Shown piece by piece: positions 25,815 to 34,172 of a stretch of 49,507 bases of DNA. Source of the stretch: Kribbella steppae (GTDB lineage: Bacteria > Actinomycetota > Actinomycetes > Propionibacteriales > Kribbellaceae); contig NZ_SLWN01000029.1 in NCBI RefSeq assembly GCF_004342025.1, forward strand, positions 1 to 49,507, written 5' to 3'. How positions within the stretch are numbered: the first letter of the stretch is position 1; the number at the start of each line of letters is the position of its first letter. Under the pieces are notes generated by a model. The model was not told the origin of the DNA. It made no database searches and saw only the letters and a program-made list of their open reading frames with translations. The position numbers were made by a program, and so were the translations under genes.

Positions 25815-26555
25815 CGCAACGGCGCTCTGCAGCAACGCCGAAGCCTGCTCCACCATCGCCAGAGGCTCCCGGCCAGACAGGACCCCGTCGATATCGCGCA
25901 GCCCGGCCCGGTCGACCAGCCGCTTCTCGTTGGTCACCCACTCACCACGCCCAGCCAGCACCGCATGAGCTGCCATGCAGGTCGCGGTGCCGACCGCTCC
26001 GACGGTCTCGGTGAGTAGCCCGCGCTCGGCGTACGCCGAACGCGCATAGCCGAGCGTCAGCTCCGCCTCACTCCACCAGCGTCCGCGAGCAGCCTCCTTC
26101 AGCTTCTCGGGATAGTCAGGACGGGGCAGAGTCCCGTGCAGGACCCGGTTGCCCGCCAGCTCCGCCACCACGATGTAGCTGGGGATCCCGGCCAGGTGGA
26201 ACAGCAGTCGCTCGATGTGGAAGCGCCCTTCCTGTGCCTCGGCCAGGTGGTGCTCGACATCGTCCAGGTCGCGGTAGTGCACGTCGACCCGCCGGTCGTC
26301 GACCTCCAGCCAGCCGCCGCCGTTGAAGACACCTCCGCCCCAGCCGCCGAGCTCGGAGACCTCGCCCGGCCAGCCGAGCGCGCGCAGACTGTCCGGCGCG
26401 AACGGTCCGCGGTAGTAGATCGCGAAATCCCAATCGCTGTCCGGCCGGTGCGTTCCGCTGGCCCGGGAACCGCCCAAGGCGACGGCGTCCACGGTTGGCA
26501 GGCCTGCCAACCGGTCGGTGACCAGATCCAGGAAGTCGTCGTCGTGTGGCTGCAT
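25788..26555 (-). CDS. Nucleotidyltransferase-domain protein
   Basis: A 255-residue protein with the polymerase-beta/KNT-type motif GGSRASGTHRPDSDWDFAIYYR near residues 28-49 (GS and DxD metal ligands). The C-terminal half is helical. The active-site signature is complete, so it is probably an active adenylyltransferase-like enzyme, substrate unknown. ATG 26555 follows TAGTCT by seven bases and lacks a Shine-Dalgarno. The 3' end overlaps xerD. Confidence 0.78.
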   Translation of the reverse strand: MQPHDDDFLDLVTDRLAGLPTVDAVALGGSRASGTHRPDSDWDFAIYYRGPFAPDSLRALGWPGEVSELGGWGGGVFNGGGWLEVDDRRVDVHYRDLDDVEHHLAEAQEGRFHIERLLFHLAGIPSYIVVAELAGNRVLHGTLPRPDYPEKLKEAARGRWWSEAELTLGYARSAYAERGLLTETVGAVGTATCMAAHAVLAGRGEWVTNEKRLVDRAGLRDIDGVLSGREPLAMVEQASALLQSAVASGGEGAGV

Positions 26556-26562
26556 GGAGCGG

Positions 26563-26568
26563 AGACTA
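26563..26568 (-). promoter_or_regulatory. Candidate leaderless -10 box of the nucleotidyltransferase gene
   Basis: TAGTCT on the minus strand, seven bases before ATG 26555, and no ribosome site in between. Confidence 0.4.
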
Positions 26569-26739
26569 GTGAGGTGACCGATGTTCCGCTCCCGAGTTTC
26601 GGCTCTACCTGCCGGCCTGGTTCGCGTCGTCTGACCGGCTCGTGAAACGGTAGGACCCGATGCGGGGAATTCGGGGACGGTATGCGATCATCTGATTACG
26701 GTTGGTCACGCTGAGGCAGTGATCGGCCGGGTCCGGAGC

Positions 26740-26751
26740 TTTGTCGACAAA
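26740..26751. promoter_or_regulatory. 12-bp palindrome upstream of parA promoter
   Basis: TTTGTCGACAAA is a perfect palindrome 28 bp before the parA -35 box. It could be an operator, for example for the small DNA-binding protein of the operon. Confidence 0.4.
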
Positions 26752-26779
26752 CCACCCCACCCCGGTGCGGAGTGGCTGG

Positions 26780-26808
26780 TTGAGAGTGCTTGAATGCACG
26801 CTTACAGT
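26780..26808 (+). promoter_or_regulatory. parA operon promoter
   Basis: TTGAGA (26780-26785), 17-bp spacer, TACAGT (26803-26808). This is the best sigma-70-type promoter in the window. The start site would be near 26815, giving a leader of about 34 nt. Confidence 0.6.
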
Positions 26809-26848
26809 CGCTGGGATCGCCCGTATCGGTTGAAAGGTTTGACGAGTC

Positions 26849-27892
26849 ATGAACGAGTCGACATTCCCGGGCACCGAGCAGTTCCCATCGCCGGCACAAC
26901 CGATCGCGCCGACGGTCACCCAGCCTGCTGCCCCGCCCCAGCCGCAGCGCAACCTGACCCCACCCGACAACTATGCGGAGATGCCCCGGCCGACGGCCAA
27001 GCTCACCGCGGAGGATCTGTCACCTGTGAATGATGCGCACGGCCCGAGGAACAAGATCGGGCCGACCGGCCGTCCGCTGCCGCACCTGCCGGTGCCGCAG
27101 CCGCCGACGAAGACGGGTCCGGCGCAGGTGATCGCGATGTGCAACCAGAAGGGTGGCGTCGGCAAGACCACCACCACGATCAACCTCGGCGCGGCGATCG
27201 CCGAGACCGGCCGCAAGGTGCTGCTGATCGACTTCGACCCGCAGGGCTCGGCCTCGATCGGCCTCGGCGTGCAGCCGCACGACCTGGACATCTCGGTCTA
27301 CAACCTGCTGATGCAGCGCGACATCACTCCGGACGAGGTGATCCGGCCGACCCGGGTGGAGAACCTCGACCTGCTGCCGGCCAACATCGACCTGTCCGCG
27401 GCCGAGGTGCAGCTGGTCCAGGAGGTCGCCCGCGAGTACACCCTGCAGCGCGTGCTCGAGCCGATCATCCCGAACTACGACGTCATCCTGATCGACTGCG
27501 CGCCGTCCCTCGGTCTGCTCACCGTGAACGCGCTGACCGCGTCCAACGGCATCGTCGTACCGCTGGAGTGTGAGTTCTTCGCGCTCCGTGGGCTGGCGAT
27601 GCTGACCGACACGATCGGCAAGGTGCAGGACCGGCTGAACCCGAAGCTCGAGATCGTCGGCATCCTCGGCACCATGTTCGACGGCCGCACCACGCATGCC
27701 CGCGAGGTGCTCGACCGGGTCGTCCAGGCGTTCGACGAACGCGTCTTCCACACCGTCATCCGGCGTACCGTCAAGTTCCCCGAGACCACGGTCGTCGGCG
27801 AACCGATCACGACGTACGCCCCGTCCTCGTCCGCGGCGACCCAGTACCGCGATCTTGCCAAGGAGGTGCTGGCGCGTTGTCCCGCCGGGTGA
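26849..27892 (+). CDS. parA: ParA family chromosome-partitioning ATPase
   Basis: A 347-residue deviant-Walker ATPase. A Pro-rich, probably disordered N-terminus of about 95 residues precedes the P-loop KGGVGKTT at residues 101-108, followed by DFDPQGSASIGLG and IDCAPSLGLL. It is the Rv1708-type ParA encoded with scpAB, not the parAB pair near the origin, and no parB is nearby. ATG 26849 with GAAAGG eleven bases before. The last codons overlap the next gene. Confidence 0.9.
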   Translation: MNESTFPGTEQFPSPAQPIAPTVTQPAAPPQPQRNLTPPDNYAEMPRPTAKLTAEDLSPVNDAHGPRNKIGPTGRPLPHLPVPQPPTKTGPAQVIAMCNQKGGVGKTTTTINLGAAIAETGRKVLLIDFDPQGSASIGLGVQPHDLDISVYNLLMQRDITPDEVIRPTRVENLDLLPANIDLSAAEVQLVQEVAREYTLQRVLEPIIPNYDVILIDCAPSLGLLTVNALTASNGIVVPLECEFFALRGLAMLTDTIGKVQDRLNPKLEIVGILGTMFDGRTTHAREVLDRVVQAFDERVFHTVIRRTVKFPETTVVGEPITTYAPSSSAATQYRDLAKEVLARCPAG

Positions 27893-28257
27893 GCCTGCCA
27901 GGTGCCAGTGAACTCTTCGGGGGTGCGGCACCGAAGCAGACCAGACCCGAGAAGCGCACCACTCCAGACGGATCGGCACTGGCCGACCGCCCGTCACCGA
28001 ACGGGCGGTCCGGCACGGCCGTCGTCGAGGACCGCAAGTCCAGCGGTCGGATCCGGCACGACACGAAGATCACCGTGTACGTGACGGAGGAGGAGCTGAT
28101 CGGCCTGGAACAAGCGCGCCTCGCGCTGCGCAAGGAACACGGTCTGTCCGCGGACCGCGGCCGGATCGTCCGCGAGGCGATCGACGTCCTGCTGGCCGAC
28201 TTCGTCGACCACGGGCCGGACTCGGTCCTGGTACGGCGGCTCAAGGCCTCGGAATGA
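27877..28257 (+). CDS. Small protein with a possible ribbon-helix-helix domain
   Basis: A 126-residue protein. Residues 1-58 are polar, with SLPGASELFGG. Residues about 63-126 read KITVYVTEEELIGLEQARLALRK then DRGRIVREAIDVLLADF, which looks like a beta strand plus two helices of a ribbon-helix-helix DNA-binding fold. The start TTG 27877 is chosen because AAGGAGGT ends nine bases before it; the alternative GTG 27889 overlaps the parA stop codon. It lies between parA and scpA and overlaps both, so it is probably a partner of ParA; this is inference. Confidence 0.7.
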   Translation: MSRRVSLPGASELFGGAAPKQTRPEKRTTPDGSALADRPSPNGRSGTAVVEDRKSSGRIRHDTKITVYVTEEELIGLEQARLALRKEHGLSADRGRIVREAIDVLLADFVDHGPDSVLVRRLKASE

Positions 28258-29267
28258 GTTCGTCGGACTCCGCGTCACTGCCGCTGGACCTGCCGGCTGC
28301 GGGTACGGCGGACGATGCCGCCGTACCGACTGTTGCTGAGGGCAAGGGGTTCAGTGTTCACCTGGTGAACTTCGAGGGCCCGTTCGACCTGCTGCTGCAG
28401 CTGATCAGCAAGCACAAGCTGGACATCACCGAGATCGCGCTGTCGGTGATCACCGACGACTTCATCGCGCACATCAAGGCGCTCGGGTCGGAGTGGGACC
28501 TGGACCAGACGTCGGAGTTCCTGCTGATCGCGGCGACGCTGCTCGACCTGAAGGCGGCCCGGTTGCTGCCGAAGGGCGAGGTCGAGGACTCCGAGGATCT
28601 GGCGCTGCTGGAGGCGCGGGACCTGCTGTTCGCTCGGCTGCTGCAGTACCGCGCGTTCAAGCAGATCGCCGCGCTGATGCAGGAGCGGATGGCGGCCGAG
28701 TCCAAGCGATTCCCCCGGGCCGTGGCGATGGAAGCGGGGTTCGCGGAGCTGCTGCCCGAGGTGTTGCTGGGGATCGACCCGGCCGGACTCGCGGCGCTGG
28801 CGGCTCGTGCGCTGGCGCCGAAGACCGACGTACCGGAAGGTGTGTCGCTGGCGCACCTGCACGCGCCGGCGGTGACGGTGCGCGAGCAGGCTCTGGTGAT
28901 CGTGGATCGACTGCGGCGTCAGCGCAGTACGACGTTCCGCGCGCTGGTGGCGGATTCGCCGGACACGGTGACGACGGTGTGCCGGTTCCTGGCGTTGCTG
29001 GAGCTGTTCCGGGAGGCAGCGGTCACGTTCGACCAGGTGACACCGCTGGGGGAGCTCACCATCCGCTGGACCGGCTCGGACGAGGGCGAGATCGACGTCA
29101 GCGACGAATTCGACGAGGTCGCCAAACCCGAGTCCGAGGACGGCGAGGCCCCGGAGGTCTCCGACGAGGTGGACTTCCTCGAACCCGGTGACAACCTGAC
29201 TGAAGACGACAGCCCCGAGGACACCGCCCAGCCCTCCGAAGGACCCGACGAGACGGTGAACCAGTGA
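28254..29267 (+). CDS. scpA: Condensin kleisin subunit ScpA
   Basis: A 337-residue kleisin that bridges the two SMC heads with ScpB. The N-terminal domain FSVHLVNFEGPFDLLLQLISKHKLDITEIALSVIT is highly conserved, and LDLKAARLLP and the C-terminal winged-helix TFRALV follow. The last 60 residues are acidic. ATG 28254 overlaps the previous stop codon by ATGA, and the gene ends with a GTGA overlap into scpB. Confidence 0.94.
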   Translation: MSSSDSASLPLDLPAAGTADDAAVPTVAEGKGFSVHLVNFEGPFDLLLQLISKHKLDITEIALSVITDDFIAHIKALGSEWDLDQTSEFLLIAATLLDLKAARLLPKGEVEDSEDLALLEARDLLFARLLQYRAFKQIAALMQERMAAESKRFPRAVAMEAGFAELLPEVLLGIDPAGLAALAARALAPKTDVPEGVSLAHLHAPAVTVREQALVIVDRLRRQRSTTFRALVADSPDTVTTVCRFLALLELFREAAVTFDQVTPLGELTIRWTGSDEGEIDVSDEFDEVAKPESEDGEAPEVSDEVDFLEPGDNLTEDDSPEDTAQPSEGPDETVNQ

Positions 29268-30586
29268 CCGAACAACACAGCCCGACCGCCCCGGACACCA
29301 CGCCCGAGCAGGCCGAGCCCGTCACCACCACCGACACCGCCGAATCCGCCGAATCCGCCGAATCCGCCGAGGACGCGGTCGACACGGCGGAGACCGAGGT
29401 CGCAAGCTTCGTCGACTCAGGCGTCGACTCAGGAGTCGACGAAGACGACGAACCGGACACCGCAGAGTCCGCCGACTCCACACCTGCTGACGAAGAGCCC
29501 ACCGACCACGCAGCACCGGCTGACTCCGCAGCGCCTGCAGGTGAAGAGCCGGCCGCCGACGCCATCACGTCTGACGAGGCGCCAGCCGACGACCTTGCAG
29601 TCGAGGATGACGGCGTACCGGCGAATGAGGACCACCTGGCGCCGGGGCAGACGGAGGTGCCGGTCGGGGATGAAGTTGTCATCGATGACGACACGATGCG
29701 GCGGGCGCTCGAGGCGATTCTGATGGTGACGGACGAGCCGTTGCCGGTGCTGACGCTGGCTCGGGCGGTCGGGCGGCCGACCGGGGATGTGGCGGCGGCC
29801 TTGGTGACGTTGGCCGAGGAGTACACCGAGCAGGGGCGTGGGTTCGACCTGCGTGAGGTGGGTGGCGGCTGGCGCTACTACACGCGCGTGGAGGCGGCGC
29901 CGTACGTGGAGAGGTTCGTGCTCGACGGGCAGCAGGCGCGCCTCACCCAGGCCGCGCTGGAGACGCTCGCCGTGGTCGCGTACAAGCAGCCGGTCAGCCG
30001 CGCCCGGGTGTCCGCGATCCGTGGAGTGAACGTCGACGGCGTGATGCGTACGCTCATCTCCCGCGGCCTGGTCGAGGAGGCCGGCGCCGACACCGAATCG
30101 CAGGCGACGCTCTACCGCACCACGTCGTACTTCCTCGAACGCATGGGCATGCAGTCCCTCGACGACCTCCCCGAACTGGCGCCGTACCTCCCGGACATGG
30201 ACGACATCGAGGACGAACTCGCCGCCCAGACCATCCCATCGGCAGCGCCTGAGGAAAGTACGCCCACCGAGGAGCCCGCAGACGAAGTGAGCGCCTCCGA
30301 GCCGACCGCCGAGACCGAGGACGAGAGCACCGAGGACGAGCCCGGCATCGATGGCGACCTGAGCACCGACGAGCCGGTCGAGCCGGACGTCGAACGCGCC
30401 GAGGCGGAGGACGAGAGCGCCGAGGACGAGGCCGGCATCGACGGCGACCTGAGCACTGACGAGCCGGTTGAGCTCGACGTCGAGCACGAGCCGGGCGACC
30501 TCGAACCGTCCGAAGAAGTCGAGCCCTCCGACGAGGCTGAGGGTGCGGAACTCACGGCGTTCGGGGATAGTCGGCGCGATGGGTGA
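29264..30586 (+). CDS. scpB: Condensin subunit ScpB with acidic extensions
   Basis: A 440-residue ScpB, about twice the usual 200. The winged-helix core occupies roughly residues 145-310 (EAILMVTDEPLPVLTLARAV, FDLREVGGGWRYYTR, LAVVAYKQPVSRARVSAIRGVNVD). The N-terminal 140 residues are acidic Ala, Glu and Asp rich, and the C-terminal 110 residues are acidic and partly tandem repeated (see 30317-30484). GTG 29264 is coupled to scpA. It overlaps rluB by eight bases. Confidence 0.93.
   Translation: MTEQHSPTAPDTTPEQAEPVTTTDTAESAESAESAEDAVDTAETEVASFVDSGVDSGVDEDDEPDTAESADSTPADEEPTDHAAPADSAAPAGEEPAADAITSDEAPADDLAVEDDGVPANEDHLAPGQTEVPVGDEVVIDDDTMRRALEAILMVTDEPLPVLTLARAVGRPTGDVAAALVTLAEEYTEQGRGFDLREVGGGWRYYTRVEAAPYVERFVLDGQQARLTQAALETLAVVAYKQPVSRARVSAIRGVNVDGVMRTLISRGLVEEAGADTESQATLYRTTSYFLERMGMQSLDDLPELAPYLPDMDDIEDELAAQTIPSAAPEESTPTEEPADEVSASEPTAETEDESTEDEPGIDGDLSTDEPVEPDVERAEAEDESAEDEAGIDGDLSTDEPVELDVEHEPGDLEPSEEVEPSDEAEGAELTAFGDSRRDG
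30317..30484 (+). repeat. 90-bp-offset tandem repeat in the scpB tail
   Basis: Two near-identical units begin at 30317 and 30407 and code EDESTEDEPGIDGDLSTDEP and EDESAEDEAGIDGDLSTDEP. It is an in-frame duplication of an acidic linker. Confidence 0.8.
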
Positions 30587-31313
30587 CCAGGAGGGTATCC
30601 GGCTGCAGAAGGCGCTGGCTCAGGCGGGCGTGGCCAGCCGGCGGACTGCCGAGATCCTGATCGAGGAAGGCCGGGTCGAGGTCGACGGCGCGGTGGTGAC
30701 CGAGTTCGGGATGCGGGTGGATCCCGCCGTCTCGGTGATCCGGGTCGACGGCGAACGCATCCCGCCGACCAGCGCCCACGTGTACCTGGTCCTCAACAAG
30801 CCCCGCGGCGTCGTCACCACGATGTCGGATCCGCAAGGCCGCCCGTGCGTCGCCGACTACGTCCAGGACCGCCCCGAGCGGCTGTTCCACATCGGCCGCC
30901 TCGACACCGACACCGAGGGCCTGCTGCTGCTCACCAACCACGGCGAGTTCGCGCACCGCCTGACGCACCCGTCGTACGAGGTGTCCAAGACGTACGTCGC
31001 CGAAGTCGAGGGCAACGTGAAACCGTCGGTCCTGCGCGCCCTGCTCGACGGTATCGAACTCGACGACGGCCCGGCCCAGGCCGACACCGTCAAGGTGGTC
31101 TCCAGCATCCGCGGCCGCACGCTGATCCAGATCAGCCTGCACGAGGGCCGCAACCGCATCGTTCGCCGCATGTTCGACGCCGTCGGCCACCCGGTCAAAC
31201 GCCTGACCCGCACCGCCATCGGTCCGGTCCGCCGCGGCAACCTCCACACCGGCGACCTCCGCGAACTCGACCACAAAGAGCTAGGCCAACTCCTCGACTT
31301 GGTCGACCTCTAG
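30579..31313 (+). CDS. rluB: RluB/RsuA-family rRNA pseudouridine synthase
   Basis: A 244-residue enzyme: S4 domain (residues 4-60, GIRLQKALAQAGVASRRTAEILI), then the catalytic domain with the nucleophile Asp in HIGRLDTDTEGLLLLTNHGE, and HEGRNRIVRRMFDAVGHPVKRLTR near the C-terminus. It isomerises a uridine in large-subunit rRNA. ATG 30579 is chosen because it gives the conserved start and overlaps the scpB stop by eight bases; the open frame extends upstream into scpB. Conserved in this position (Rv1711). Confidence 0.92.
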   Translation: MGDQEGIRLQKALAQAGVASRRTAEILIEEGRVEVDGAVVTEFGMRVDPAVSVIRVDGERIPPTSAHVYLVLNKPRGVVTTMSDPQGRPCVADYVQDRPERLFHIGRLDTDTEGLLLLTNHGEFAHRLTHPSYEVSKTYVAEVEGNVKPSVLRALLDGIELDDGPAQADTVKVVSSIRGRTLIQISLHEGRNRIVRRMFDAVGHPVKRLTRTAIGPVRRGNLHTGDLRELDHKELGQLLDLVDL

Positions 31314-31339
31314 TTCGGTCAGGTCGGGCTCGATGCGGG

Positions 31340-32449
31340 CTACCGCCGGAAGGTTAGGGACCGCTCGAAGAACGTTCGCACGAGTGTGCGTACGTCGGGG
31401 ATGCCACATGCGGTCCTGCCGATCAGACCGGCCCGAGCCTCCGGCGTGACCAGGCCGGCGGACTGCAGTTGCGGGGCGAGGGCGGCGTAGTCGGTGAAGA
31501 CCCAGTGGTTCGCGTCGGGGAGTTCGACCCGCCGGACCGGGTCGCCGTGGGACATCACCGCCGCCCAGGTGTGGTCGAAGCGGGCGTCGCGGAAGCCGTC
31601 CGTCCCGGCGAGCAGCAGCGGTCGGGAGGTGCCGTGCTGGGCGATCGGATAGAGCTCGCCGTCCAGCGTGTCCAGGTATCCCTCGAGGTTCGCGGCGGCC
31701 CGGATCCGGTGGTCTTCGAGTGACACCGCCGCGGTCGCTCCGCCGGCCGAGTGCCCGTAGATCCCGATCCGCCGAAGGTCGAGGCGTGGGCCGCCCAGCG
31801 ATCCCAGCCGGTCGAGGACGAACGTCACGTCCGCGAACCGCGTCGTCATCATCTTCCGGGACAGCACCGGATCGATCTGCACCTCGGGCGGCAGCTCGAT
31901 CGTCCGCAGTCGTCCATCGGGGAACTCGACCTCGCTCGCCTCACCCGGATGGTCGATAAGTATCACCACATAACCATGGCTGGCCAGGTCCTCGGCCAGC
32001 GACGTACCGATCGTTCGCGGGTCCGCGCCACCGGGGCTGTACAGCAGGACGGGACGTCGTACCGGGATCGCGGGCGCATCGACGGACGAATGCGTCATCG
32101 TGGCCGCCCAGTCGACGCCACTGGTCGGCAGTTCCGGATGCAGGACGCCGGCGTCGAGGCCCTTGAACACCTCGGCCGCGGCCGGCGTGAGCTGGTGAGC
32201 AAGCGGATACCCGCGTACGGCGGCCGCCGGGTAGAACATCGTGGTCATCAGCTCACGCGTCGTCGCGCCGTTCCACGGATCGGACCGATCGCGGTCCACC
32301 AGATGGCGGGTCGTCGTACCAACCCTCCATCGTCCGGTCGGTGCGGGCAGCCTCAGTGTCAGGTCAGCGCGTCGGGCGTGCGCCGGTACCGACAGAGCGC
32401 CGGTCAAGACGGACGATGCGACAGCGGCGGTGAAGGTTCGTCTCCTCAT
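31340..32449 (-). CDS. Secreted alpha/beta hydrolase, PAF-acetylhydrolase type
   Basis: A 369-residue lipase-like esterase. An N-terminal signal, MRRRTFTAAVASSVLTGALSVPAHA, has RRR and a hydrophobic core, possibly twin-arginine. The nucleophile motif is GIYGHSAGG near residue 225; the PVLLYSPGG segment at about residue 125 and the C-terminal ANHW His fit the platelet-activating-factor acetylhydrolase-like family. No Shine-Dalgarno precedes ATG 32449. It converges on rluB with a 26-bp gap. Confidence 0.82.
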   Translation of the reverse strand: MRRRTFTAAVASSVLTGALSVPAHARRADLTLRLPAPTGRWRVGTTTRHLVDRDRSDPWNGATTRELMTTMFYPAAAVRGYPLAHQLTPAAAEVFKGLDAGVLHPELPTSGVDWAATMTHSSVDAPAIPVRRPVLLYSPGGADPRTIGTSLAEDLASHGYVVILIDHPGEASEVEFPDGRLRTIELPPEVQIDPVLSRKMMTTRFADVTFVLDRLGSLGGPRLDLRRIGIYGHSAGGATAAVSLEDHRIRAAANLEGYLDTLDGELYPIAQHGTSRPLLLAGTDGFRDARFDHTWAAVMSHGDPVRRVELPDANHWVFTDYAALAPQLQSAGLVTPEARAGLIGRTACGIPDVRTLVRTFFERSLTFRR

Positions 32450-32633
32450 GACGTCGACGCTGGCAGTCGCAACCAGCGCCGTCACTACTGTCGATCCGAC
32501 CTCCACCCGAAGATCCACCCACCGGTCTGGACCGGCCCCAACACTGTGCTAGATCCAGGGACGGTTGACATCAAAGGGATAACGCCGAGAAACGGCGCGC
32601 CTGGGACATGGCCCGGTTGTCGGAGCTGCCACG

Positions 32634-32639
32634 TACTGT
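32634..32639 (+). promoter_or_regulatory. Candidate leaderless -10 box of pafA
   Basis: TACTGT lies six bases before GTG 32646 and there is no ribosome site. A second promoter may start from TTGACA at 32565-32570, but its -10 is weak. Confidence 0.45.
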
Positions 32640-32645
32640 GGGTGT

Positions 32646-34007
32646 GTGAACCGGCGAATCTTCGGTCTGGAGAACGAGTACGGCGTCACGTGTACCTTTC
32701 GCGGTCAGCGCCGACTGACCCCCGACGAGGTGGCGCGGTACCTGTTTCGGCGAGTCGTGTCCTGGGGGCGGAGCAGCAATGTCTTCCTCCGCAATGGGGC
32801 ACGCCTCTACCTCGACGTGGGCTCCCACCCGGAGTACGCGACCGGTGAGTGCGACTCGGTCACCGACCTGATCGCGCACGACAAGGCCGGTGAGCGGATC
32901 CTCGAGGGTCTGCTGGTCGACGCGCAGAAGCGGCTGCACGACGAAGGCATCTTCGGTGACGTCTACCTGTTCAAGAACAACACCGACTCGGCCGGCAACA
33001 GCTACGGCTGCCACGAGAACTACCTGGTCAGCCGGCACGGCGACTTCGCCAAGCTGGCCGACGTACTGATCCCGTTCCTGGTCACCCGGCAGCTGATCTG
33101 CGGCGCCGGCAAGGTGCTGCAGACGCCGCGCGGTGCGGTGTACTCGGTGTCGCAGCGTGCCGAGCACATCTGGGAAGGCGTGTCGAGCGCGACCACGCGG
33201 TCCCGGCCGATCATCAACACCCGGGACGAGCCGCACGCGGACGCCGAGCGGTTCCGCCGGCTGCACGTGATCGTCGGCGACTCGAACATGTCCGAGACCA
33301 CGATGCTGCTCAAGGTGGCCAGCACCGACCTGGTGCTGCGGATGATCGAGGCCGGCATCGTGATGCGCGACCTGACCCTGGACAACCCGATCCGGGCGAT
33401 CCGCGAGATCAGCCACGACATGACCGGTCGCCGCGAGGTCCGGCTGGCGAACGGCCGCGAGGCCAGTGCCCTCGACATCCAGGGTGAGTACCTGAGCAAG
33501 GCCCGCGACTTCGTCGACCGCCGCGAGCTCGGTACGCCGGCCGTCGAGCGGGCGCTGTCGTTGTGGGAGCGGACGCTGAAGGCGATCGAGTCCGGCGACC
33601 TGAGCGGGATCGAGCGCGAGATCGACTGGGTGATCAAGTACCGCCTGATCGAGCGCTACCGGTCGCAGAACAACCTCGGTCTGGCCAGCCCGCGGGTCGC
33701 GCAACTCGACCTGGCGTACCACGACATCCACCGGCCGCGCGGCCTGTACTACCTGCTCGAGCGCAAGGGCGCGGTCACCCGCGTGGTCGACGACCTGCGC
33801 ATCTTCGAGGCCAAGTCGGTGCCGCCACAGACGACCCGGGCGCGGCTGCGTGGCGAGTTCATCAAGCGTGCGCAGGAGCGCCGCCGCGACTTCACCGTCG
33901 ACTGGGTCCACCTGAAGCTGAACGACCAGGCCCAGCGCACGGTCCTGTGCAAAGACCCGTTCAAATCCCACGACGAACGAGTAGAAAAGCTCATCGCCAG
34001 CATGTAG
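32646..34007 (+). CDS. pafA: Pup--protein ligase PafA
   Basis: A 453-residue glutamine-synthetase-like ligase that attaches Pup to lysines of proteasome targets. IFGLENEYGVTC has the metal-binding Glu, and the LYLDVGSHPEYAT motif at residues 54-66 has the catalytic Asp57. LFKNNTDSAGNSYGCHENYL and TRSRPIINTRDEPHAD are nearly invariant. The C-terminus ends DERVEKLIASM. It is closer to PafA than to Dop. pup, dop and the proteasome genes are not in the window; pafBC lie 2.9 kb downstream. GTG 32646. Confidence 0.97.
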   Translation: MNRRIFGLENEYGVTCTFRGQRRLTPDEVARYLFRRVVSWGRSSNVFLRNGARLYLDVGSHPEYATGECDSVTDLIAHDKAGERILEGLLVDAQKRLHDEGIFGDVYLFKNNTDSAGNSYGCHENYLVSRHGDFAKLADVLIPFLVTRQLICGAGKVLQTPRGAVYSVSQRAEHIWEGVSSATTRSRPIINTRDEPHADAERFRRLHVIVGDSNMSETTMLLKVASTDLVLRMIEAGIVMRDLTLDNPIRAIREISHDMTGRREVRLANGREASALDIQGEYLSKARDFVDRRELGTPAVERALSLWERTLKAIESGDLSGIEREIDWVIKYRLIERYRSQNNLGLASPRVAQLDLAYHDIHRPRGLYYLLERKGAVTRVVDDLRIFEAKSVPPQTTRARLRGEFIKRAQERRRDFTVDWVHLKLNDQAQRTVLCKDPFKSHDERVEKLIASM

Positions 34008-34100
34008 GCGCTGCGCGTCCTGCCCTCCGTCCGCTGTGACCGTACGTGGTGTGACCCAACGGTGACGCAGGTGGACGGTGGTGTAGTTGTGCGCGCAGGC

Positions 34101-34149
34101 TAGGGTGGGCGGCGTTGTTGCCCCTGAGTCAATCGGCGCGGACCGCGCC
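34101..34149 (+). promoter_or_regulatory. Leader of the FKBP gene: -10 candidate and hairpin
   Basis: TAGGGT at 34101-34106 is a -10 candidate. GGCGCGG (34135-34141) and CCGCGCC (34143-34149) form a 7-bp near-palindrome with a 1-nt centre, about 11 nt before the AGGTG ribosome site. Confidence 0.35.
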
Positions 34150-34172
34150 GGGATGTTTTGAGGTGCTCGTTC

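Noticed and set aside
27889..28257. GTG 27889 as start of the small RHH-like gene
   Set aside because: It overlaps the parA stop codon, but its ribosome site is 20 bases away, while TTG 27877 is correctly spaced from AAGGAGGT.
31369..31376. GAACGTTC in the lipase gene as a LexA site
   Set aside because: The 4-bp spacer of the SOS box is absent and it lies inside a coding region.
32646..34007. pafA as dop
   Set aside because: Motifs and length match PafA, and the downstream order is that of pafA-pafBC.
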